18,516 bases of DNA, taken from contig JBMOHV010000036.1 in the NCBI GenBank assembly GCA_049317645.1, forward strand, positions 1-18,516, written 5' to 3'. A program made the position numbers and the translations under genes. This document shows, in pieces, positions 13,082-18,516 of the stretch. Each line of letters starts with the position of its first letter. Position 1 is the first letter of the stretch. Source of the DNA: SYHX01 sp049317645 (GTDB lineage Bacteria > Bacteroidota > Bacteroidia > UBA7662). Under the pieces are notes generated by a model, which saw nothing but the letters and a program-made list of their open reading frames with translations, did not search any database and was not told the DNA's origin.

Positions 13082-16000
13082 TAAAGCTTAGCCTTGATTT
13101 CGACCCGTTCGTAACCCTCAATCAGGTCACCGGCCTTGATATCGTTAAAGTTTTGGATGTTAAGACCGCATTCGTAACCGGTGGCCACTTCTTTGGCATC
13201 CTCCTTGAACCGCTTGAGCGATGCCAATTCTCCGGTATAAATCACAACTCCGTCGCGAAGAACGCGGACTTTGGTGTTCCGATTGATTTTGCCGTCCAAA
13301 ACCATACAGCCGGCAACGGTGCCCACTTTGGTGATTTTGAATACTTCGCGGATTTCGACATTGGCAACAACTTTTTCTTCGACCGTTGGGGCGAGCATCC
13401 CTTCCATCGCGCTCTTGATTTCATCAATGGCGTCGTAAATGATGGAATAGGTGCGGATATCAATTTCTTCCTTTTCCGCTAGTCGGCGTACCGATGCCAA
13501 TGGCCGTACTTGGAAACCAACAATAATGGCATCCGAAGCCGAGGCCAGCATGATATCCGACTCGGTGATCTGGCCAACGCCCTTGTGCACCACATTTACC
13601 TGTATCTGCTTGGTAGACAATTGCAACAGAGAATCGCTCAAAGCCTCCACCGAACCATCCACATCGCCTTTGACAATCAGGTTAAGCTCTTTGAAATTAC
13701 CAATGGCCAAGCGTCTTCCAATTTCATCCAATGTTATATGTTTGCGGGTACGCATTCCCTGCTCCCTCATCAACTGCTGACGTTTGTTGCTGATTTCGCG
13801 AGCAGAGGATTCGCTCTCGGCCACATAGAAACGCTCACCAGCGGTGGGAGCAGTCGCAAAGCCAAGAATTTGAACCGGTTGAGCCGGGCCAACTTTGCCA
13901 ATTTTTTGACCCCTTTCGTTTTGCAAAACCTTGACGCGTCCATAATGAGCTCCTGCCAAAATAGGGTCCCCGGTCTGCAGGGTCCCGGACTCGATGAGCA
14001 CGGTGGCTACAACGCCCCGCCCTTTGTCCAAGGAGGCTTCGATAATGGTTCCAATCGCTCTTTTGTCGGGGTCGGCCTTGAGTTCAAGGATTTCGGCCTC
14101 CAAAAGAATTTTTTCGAGGAGTAACTCCACATTCAGGCCCTTTTTAGCCGAGATTTCTTGGTCTTGGTATTTTCCACCCCAGCTCTCAACCAAAATATTC
14201 ATGGCTGACAATTGCTCTCGGATTTTCTCGGGGTTGGCCTCCGGGCGGTCCATCTTGTTAATGGCAAAAATCATGGGCACACCGGCCGCTTGGGCGTGGC
14301 TGATGGCCTCTTTGGTCTGGGGCATCACCTTGTCGTCGGCCGCAATAACGATAACGACAATATCGGTGACTTTGGCACCCCGGGCACGCATCGCCGTAAA
14401 GGCTTCGTGACCCGGTGTATCCAAAAAGGTAATGTGTTTGTTGTTGGGAAGGGTCACTTCATAAGCACCGATGTGCTGTGTGATACCCCCCGCTTCGCCA
14501 GCGATCACATTGGCCTTGCGGATATAGTCAAGCAACGAAGTTTTACCGTGGTCAACGTGACCCATGATGGTAACAATGGGCGCCCGTTCCTGCATATTAT
14601 CAGGATTGTCGGCCTCCTCCAGCATCGGTTCGTCGGCGGCGGCGGATATAAAGCTAACATCGTACCCAAACTCATCGGCCACCACCACAATGGTTTCGGC
14701 GTCGAGGCGTTGGTTGATGGTTACGACAATGCCCAGGGAAAAGCATTTCATAATGACTTCGCCAACAGCAACATCCATCAATCCAGCCAGTTCCCCGGTG
14801 GTTATAAATTCGGTGAGTTGCAGTTTGGTTTTGCCGCCTCTGTTCTCTTTGTTGTTGTCTTGGTTGTTGCTTTCTTCGCCTTCCAAACGCCGCATTTGTT
14901 TTTTGAACTTGGAGCGGGTATTGGTCCCCTTGCCGCTTTGAAGGCGTGCCAGGGTCGCTTTGATTTGATCTTGAATTTCTTTTTCAGTCAACTCGGCTTT
15001 GGGACCGGTCGCGGCAGGACCGCGCCGTCCTGGCACTTCGCCGGTACGACCCCTTGGTGGGCGGGCCGATACCGAGCCAACGCCGCTTACGCTGGGCCTT
15101 TGGTTGGGGTCGGCCGTCGCTCCAGGACCCGGCGTGGTACCATCAACTCGTTTACGCTTACGCTTGCCCACCTGGTCGGCGGCGGAGCTGGCAACGGGTT
15201 TGCGTTTTTCAAACTGCGTAACATCGATTTTACCCAAAACCGTGGTGCCCTGAAGGCGGTCGGCTTTGGCGCGAATCAAGTCATCCGTAGGGCGAGCTGC
15301 TGCTGCTGTCGCATCGGCTGTCGCGGCTTCGGTCGTTGTTCCCTTGGCCGTTTCCGTTCCGGTGGGTTCGACCGATTCGGCCGAACGATCGCCCTGAGCA
15401 GGGGTTTCCAAGGGGGCTGTTTCGGTAGCCGCTCCCTTGGCGGGTGCTTCGGTAGCCGGGGTTTCTTCTTTTTTTCGTGATTTCCTGGGCCCTTTGCCGG
15501 TATCGGTAGCGCTCAAATCAATTTTGCCCACCACCTTAATACCGGGAGCAACATCGGCTTTTCCTTCCACCACCTTAGCAGACGCAACAGGTGCGCTGGG
15601 CGCTGTTTCCAAAGAGGCCGTTGGGGCACTTTCATGAGCCTGTTCCGTAGCGGGACCTGCCTTAGGCGCTTCCGCCTTGGGGGCTTCCGCCTTGGGGGCT
15701 TCCGCCTTGGGGGCTTCCGCCTTGGGGGCTTCCGCCTTGGGGGCCTCTGCCTTGGGGGCTTCTGCCTTGGGGGCTTCTGCTTTGGGGGTTGCTTTGGGAG
15801 CTGGTGCGGCGACCGCATGGCTCATGCCCTTGATCAAGACCTCCTTTTGGTCCGCTCTGGCTTTGGGGGATTGGCTTACGGCTTTTTGATCCAGAACAAC
15901 ATCTTCCTTGCCCGACTTGCCGATATGAATCTGCGAGGCCTGCTCCTTGAATTTCTTGTCCTGTCCAAAATCGCGTAGGAGCATTTGGTACATTTCCTCC

Positions 16001-16125
16001 GAGATCTTGGCGTTGGGGTTGGATTCAACGCTTAATCCCTTGGAGGCAAGATGCTCCACCAGGTGCTGCACACTGATATTGAACTCGGTTGCCGCTTTTT
16101 TGACGCGAACGGTGCCTTCGGACAT
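13081..16125 (-). CDS. infB: Translation initiation factor IF-2
   Basis: GTPase that brings initiator fMet-tRNA to the 30S subunit and promotes subunit joining. It has 1014 residues. An IF2_N-like helical domain (about 1-60) is followed by a long, disordered Ala/Pro/Lys/Glu linker (about 70-430). The G domain has GHVDHGKT at 522-529, DTPGH at 569-573 and NKMD at 623-626, then come the beta-barrel domains and C-terminal fMet-tRNA-binding domain (about 690-1014). All GTPase motifs are intact. The linker contains eight PKAEA repeats. The long linker is usual for Bacteroidota IF-2, but this repeat is a local expansion. It starts 35 nt after nusA and is joined to pnuC by a TAATG overlap. Confidence 0.97.
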   Translation of the reverse strand: MSEGTVRVKKAATEFNISVQHLVEHLASKGLSVESNPNAKISEEMYQMLLRDFGQDKKFKEQASQIHIGKSGKEDVVLDQKAVSQSPKARADQKEVLIKGMSHAVAAPAPKATPKAEAPKAEAPKAEAPKAEAPKAEAPKAEAPKAEAPKAEAPKAGPATEQAHESAPTASLETAPSAPVASAKVVEGKADVAPGIKVVGKIDLSATDTGKGPRKSRKKEETPATEAPAKGAATETAPLETPAQGDRSAESVEPTGTETAKGTTTEAATADATAAAARPTDDLIRAKADRLQGTTVLGKIDVTQFEKRKPVASSAADQVGKRKRKRVDGTTPGPGATADPNQRPSVSGVGSVSARPPRGRTGEVPGRRGPAATGPKAELTEKEIQDQIKATLARLQSGKGTNTRSKFKKQMRRLEGEESNNQDNNKENRGGKTKLQLTEFITTGELAGLMDVAVGEVIMKCFSLGIVVTINQRLDAETIVVVADEFGYDVSFISAAADEPMLEEADNPDNMQERAPIVTIMGHVDHGKTSLLDYIRKANVIAGEAGGITQHIGAYEVTLPNNKHITFLDTPGHEAFTAMRARGAKVTDIVVIVIAADDKVMPQTKEAISHAQAAGVPMIFAINKMDRPEANPEKIREQLSAMNILVESWGGKYQDQEISAKKGLNVELLLEKILLEAEILELKADPDKRAIGTIIEASLDKGRGVVATVLIESGTLQTGDPILAGAHYGRVKVLQNERGQKIGKVGPAQPVQILGFATAPTAGERFYVAESESSAREISNKRQQLMREQGMRTRKHITLDEIGRRLAIGNFKELNLIVKGDVDGSVEALSDSLLQLSTKQIQVNVVHKGVGQITESDIMLASASDAIIVGFQVRPLASVRRLAEKEEIDIRTYSIIYDAIDEIKSAMEGMLAPTVEEKVVANVEIREVFKITKVGTVAGCMVLDGKINRNTKVRVLRDGVVIYTGELASLKRFKEDAKEVATGYECGLNIQNFNDIKAGDLIEGYERVEIKAKL
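15668..15787 (-). repeat. Eight 15-bp tandem units encoding PKAEA in infB
   Basis: Eight head-to-tail 15-bp units (plus-strand form GCTTCCGCCTTGGGG) encode PKAEA repeats at about residues 113-153 of IF-2. The units at 15668-15742 are identical; the three toward the gene's 5' end differ by one or a few mostly synonymous bases. The identical block suggests recent expansion. The frame is kept whatever the copy number. Confidence 0.9.
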
Positions 16126-16160
16126 TCTTTGTTGGGGCTTTAAGGGGGTAAGGTTATTAT

Positions 16161-17429
16161 TTATTCGAACTCAGAGCGCAAGATAGCCAGAACCTGTGCC
16201 GCGGTTTCTTCTTCAAGTTCCGTGCGGCGAACCAATTCTTCGAGACCAATTTTGATGACCGATTTGGCGGTATCGCAACCGAGGGCTTTGAGTTCGTCGA
16301 GTACCCAGCCATCAATTTCGTCTGCAAATTCATCGAGATCCACATCGGAATCATCGTCTTGGACATCCCGGAAGACATCGATTTCGTAGCCTGTCAATTT
16401 GGCGGCCAGGCGGATGTTGTGCCCGCCCTTTCCGATGGCCAAGGAAACCTGATCGGGTTTTAGGAAAACATTGACTTTGTTGGTGTCCTTGTTGATCTCC
16501 AGGCTAACAACCCTGGCCGGGCTAAGGGCCCTTTGGATAAAGAGCTCAAGGTTGTTGGTAAAGTTGATTACGTCGATGCTTTCGTTGCGCAATTCACGGA
16601 CAATGCCATGAATACGCGATCCCTTCATCCCAACACAGGCTCCCACCGGGTCAATGCGGTCGTCGTAGCTTTCGACCGCTACTTTAGCTCTTTCACCGGG
16701 CTCGCGCACAATGCTGCGAATGGTGATCAAGCCATCAAAAATTTCGGGGACTTCCATCTCCATAAGCCTGGCCAAAAAGGCCGGGTCGGTCCGCGAAATC
16801 ACAATACGCGGTGTTATGTTTTGCATTTCAACGCGAAGAATGACCGCTTTGAGGGTATCGCCTTTTTTGTAAAAATCTGCAGGTATCTGCTCGTTCTTGG
16901 GAAGAATCAACTCGTTCCCTTCGTCGTCCAATACCAGAATTTCTTTTTTCCAAATCTGGTATACCTCGCCGGTGATAATATCCCCGACGCGGTCTTTGTA
17001 TTTTTTGTGGATATTGTCTTTTTCGAGCTCCAAAACCCTTTGAACCAAGGTTTGACGAGCCGCCAAAACCGCGCGACGGCCAAAATCATCCAATTTGATT
17101 TCATCCGAAACCTCTTCGCCTACTTCAAAATCGGGTTCGATGGTCTGGGCTTCCGTAAGGGAAATTTTGTCAGGTTGACCAACATCTTCGGCGTCGTCTT
17201 CCACAATTTCACGGTTTCTCCAGACCTCAAGGTCACCCTTTTCGGTGTTTAGAATGATGTCAAAATTTTCGTCGGTTCCAAATTTGCGCTTGACCATGCT
17301 TCGGAAAACATCTTCCATGATGCGCATCATGGTTGCGCGATCAATGTTTTTGAATTCCTTGAACTCCGAGAAGGAGCTGATCAAAACCTGGTTTTGGTTT
17401 AACGGCTGGGTTTTGGTTTTAACAGGCAT
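16161..17429 (-). CDS. nusA: Transcription termination/antitermination factor NusA
   Basis: RNA-polymerase-binding factor that modulates pausing, intrinsic termination and antitermination. The 422-residue product starts with the N-terminal polymerase-binding domain (SSFSEFKEFKNIDR, then GDLEVWRNREIV). An S1 domain (about 140-205) follows, then two KH domains with signatures CVGMKGSRIHGIVREL and AIGKGGHNIRLAAKLTG. The C-terminus is short and acidic with one helical segment, as in Bacteroidota, and lacks the two acidic repeats of E. coli. I use the ATG at 17429; the in-frame ATG 17471 would overlap rimP by 4 nt and adds 14 residues unlike NusA. It lies 38 nt after rimP. It might act on the terminator in its own operon leader (see 17978-18005). 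Confidence 0.95.
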   Translation of the reverse strand: MPVKTKTQPLNQNQVLISSFSEFKEFKNIDRATMMRIMEDVFRSMVKRKFGTDENFDIILNTEKGDLEVWRNREIVEDDAEDVGQPDKISLTEAQTIEPDFEVGEEVSDEIKLDDFGRRAVLAARQTLVQRVLELEKDNIHKKYKDRVGDIITGEVYQIWKKEILVLDDEGNELILPKNEQIPADFYKKGDTLKAVILRVEMQNITPRIVISRTDPAFLARLMEMEVPEIFDGLITIRSIVREPGERAKVAVESYDDRIDPVGACVGMKGSRIHGIVRELRNESIDVINFTNNLELFIQRALSPARVVSLEINKDTNKVNVFLKPDQVSLAIGKGGHNIRLAAKLTGYEIDVFRDVQDDDSDVDLDEFADEIDGWVLDELKALGCDTAKSVIKIGLEELVRRTELEEETAAQVLAILRSEFE

Positions 17430-17467
17430 AACAATAGATATTGAACGGGTAGAAGGGTTTTTAAATT

Positions 17468-17956
17468 TCAAAAAGGAAGGAGAACTCGGGATTGCCGAAC
17501 CTGTTCGTAGGAAAAGCGTTCGGGCCCTGCTTTGGTTTCTAATCCCAAACCGTTTTCGTCGGCTTCGAGAAGGGTGCCTTCGTGGGTTTCGCCGAGCAAG
17601 GTGGTCACCTGCAATCGGCGGCCTATGTGCTGAGGGTATTGGCGGGGCAGGGTGAAAGGGGTATCCGCACCGGGCGATCCCACTTCCAAAAGCACCGGGG
17701 CATCCCAGGGGTGTTCGTCCAACAAGGCGCCAATGGCCCTGTTAAGGCCGGTACAAACCTCGATGGTAACACCTCGGTCGCCGTCCAAGTTCACGGTGAG
17801 CTTGCGGGCATCGCCGGACCAGCGACTTTCGACCACAAACCAATCCTGCTCAACGAAATAGCCATCCAAAAGCGCTTGAATCGACGCTTTGAGGTCGGCA
17901 AGGAGCTCCGGGCGGGTTTTTTCGCCGGTGTAGGTGGGGGTTTCGAGGGGTTTCAT
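17468..17956 (-). CDS. rimP: Ribosome maturation factor RimP
   Basis: Assists maturation of the 30S subunit. The 162-residue protein fits RimP in size and layout. The N-terminal alpha/beta domain contains LTVNLDGDRGVTIEVCTGLNR-like residues, with the catalogue motif VEVGSPGxDTPF represented by LEVGSPGADTPF. The C-terminal SH3-like barrel has IGRRLQV and GTLLEADENGLGLE. I choose the ATG at 17956. An in-frame ATG at 18016 would add 20 residues encoded by the terminator hairpin and its T-tract, so it is unlikely. It is the first gene of rimP-nusA-infB-pnuC. This order is conserved in many bacteria and supports the call despite modest sequence motifs. Confidence 0.92.
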   Translation of the reverse strand: MKPLETPTYTGEKTRPELLADLKASIQALLDGYFVEQDWFVVESRWSGDARKLTVNLDGDRGVTIEVCTGLNRAIGALLDEHPWDAPVLLEVGSPGADTPFTLPRQYPQHIGRRLQVTTLLGETHEGTLLEADENGLGLETKAGPERFSYEQVRQSRVLLPF

Positions 17957-17977
17957 GGCCCGAGGGCTGGTCTGGTT

Positions 17978-18005
17978 AAAAACAAAAAAGGGGGCCTTCG
18001 CCCCC
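17978..18005 (-). terminator. Intrinsic terminator between the biotin-carrier gene and rimP
   Basis: Read on the minus strand: GGGGGC, loop GAAG, GCCCCC (18005-17990), then TTTTTTGTTTTT (17989-17978). This is a perfect 6-bp GC stem, tetraloop and long T-tract. It will stop transcripts from the biotin-carrier gene, whose stop codon is 35 nt upstream. Because the rimP promoter lies upstream of it, it also sits about 13 nt into the rimP-nusA leader and must be read through for operon expression. Confidence 0.88.
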
Positions 18006-18024
18006 TCCGATTTCATTGCAAGCG

Positions 18025-18058
18025 CAAAGATACGGGTTTTTAACCGAATTTAACCAAA
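18025..18058 (-). promoter_or_regulatory. Bacteroidota-type promoter of rimP-nusA-infB-pnuC
   Basis: On the minus strand TTTG (18058-18055), 22 nt, then TATCTTTG (18032-18025). The -7 element is the consensus; the spacer is at the long end. The predicted transcription start is about 18018, just upstream of the terminator hairpin and about 60 nt before the rimP ATG. The -33 half lies in the end of the biotin-carrier gene. Confidence 0.65.
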
Positions 18059-18516
18059 AGTTGGCCTTTTTCGACGGCCTGACCGGTCTGGACCGGGATT
18101 TCGACCACCGTTCCGGCCCCGTTGGCACGGAGGGTGTTTTCCATTTTCATGGATTCCAAAACAATTAAAGGATCACCGGGGGCCACGATAGCGCCAACCT
18201 GGGTCAAAACGCGGAGGACCAAACCGGGCATAGGGGCCTGCACCTTGGCGGGCCCGCGGTTGTTAACGGTGGCAACCCCCATTTTGTCAAGCAATTGCTC
18301 CAGCGTGGTCTTGATGCCCACTTTGTAACGACGTCCGTTGCATTCCATGACCAATCCATCCGAATCTCGGCCGATCAAGCGCAGGCGCAGGGAGCGTCCA
18401 TTGACCAATACATGGAAGCGTCCGGGGGCTCTTTCCAAAATATCGGGGGCGTACAACTTGGTTTCCACCCTAAAATCCTGACCCAAAGCATCCGATGCAA
18501 CCTCAACCGGTTGATC
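18040..18516 (-). CDS. Biotin carboxyl carrier protein (5' end beyond window)
   Basis: Swinging-arm subunit of a biotin-dependent acyl-CoA carboxylase. The C-terminal about 75 residues are a biotinyl domain: APMPGLVLRVL, then ESMKMEN with the biotinylated lysine, then GQAVEKGQLLVKF. The preceding region (FHVLVNGRSLRLRLIG, CNGRRYKVGIK) is the spacer domain seen in carrier proteins of acetyl/propionyl-CoA carboxylases of this phylum. The frame is open to the window edge (18516). The first in-frame initiator inside is only a TTG at 18486, so the gene is most likely cut by the window and starts outside it. The biotin carboxylase gene would be expected upstream. It ends at a strong terminator. Confidence 0.88.
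   Translation of the reverse strand, partial: DQPVEVASDALGQDFRVETKLYAPDILERAPGRFHVLVNGRSLRLRLIGRDSDGLVMECNGRRYKVGIKTTLEQLLDKMGVATVNNRGPAKVQAPMPGLVLRVLTQVGAIVAPGDPLIVLESMKMENTLRANGAGTVVEIPVQTGQAVEKGQLLVKFG

Noticed and set aside
14212..15480. 422-codon open frame on the plus strand opposite infB
   Set aside because: It is a shadow of infB in the opposite strand; its composition follows the infB codons and it has no domain-like features.
15634..15978. Open frames on the plus strand encoding GASAL or GGFRL repeats
   Set aside because: They are the reverse reading of the PKAEA repeat in infB, not genes.
17957..18016. RimP start at 18016, giving 20 extra residues
   Set aside because: Those codons are the terminator hairpin and T-tract. 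RimP of 162 residues from 17956 already has a normal length.

Overview
The window is a compact chromosomal housekeeping region from what looks like a member of the Bacteroidota. Three things point there. Several genes are preceded by the phylum's characteristic -7 element TAnnTTTG (for example TTTG-N19-TATCTTTG before the dehydrogenase gene) and lack clear Shine-Dalgarno sequences. The amino-acid dehydrogenase, DUF4442 protein, TadA, IF2 and biotin-carrier proteins resemble Bacteroidota versions as I remember them. The gene order biotin carrier / rimP-nusA-infB also fits. I cannot assign a genus. I found no tRNA, rRNA, CRISPR array, transposon or phage gene, and no gene-free stretch longer than about 160 bases.

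Layout. (1) 48-3888, minus strand: a tight five-gene unit, alpha/beta hydrolase, RlmD-type 23S rRNA methyltransferase, a 154-aa uncharacterised protein, a DUF4442 hotdog protein and a membrane-anchored MsrB. (2) 4052-4783, plus: a divergent hemerythrin-like protein. (3) 4834-8755, plus: Glu/Leu/Phe/Val-type dehydrogenase, MscS-type channel, ElaA-like GNAT acetyltransferase and KdsB. KdsB is separated from the GNAT gene by a striking pyrimidine-only repeat tract. (4) 8728-10506, minus: aspS, overlapping kdsB tail to tail. (5) 10592-12484, plus: tadA, a LysE-family transporter and a SAM methyltransferase, all overlapping. (6) 12473-18516, minus: biotin carboxyl carrier (cut by the window edge), rimP, nusA, infB and pnuC, the last starting on the stop codon of infB.

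How the genes work together. The right-hand unit is the conserved translation/transcription-factor operon (ribosome maturation, NusA, IF2) with a vitamin-precursor transporter attached. AspRS, TadA and RlmD also serve translation. KdsB makes CMP-Kdo for the outer-membrane lipopolysaccharide. MsrB and the MscS channel are envelope or stress functions.

I did not find a new multi-gene system. The most interesting signals are small. One is an intrinsic terminator between a good promoter and rimP-nusA, which could be a NusA-sensitive attenuator. Another is a set of simple-sequence expansions: a 9-bp repeat before kdsB, a 12-bp repeat inside the GNAT gene, a 15-bp repeat in infB and an 18-bp repeat in the uncharacterised gene. 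There are also three G-quadruplex-type motifs, all on the template strand of the local gene.
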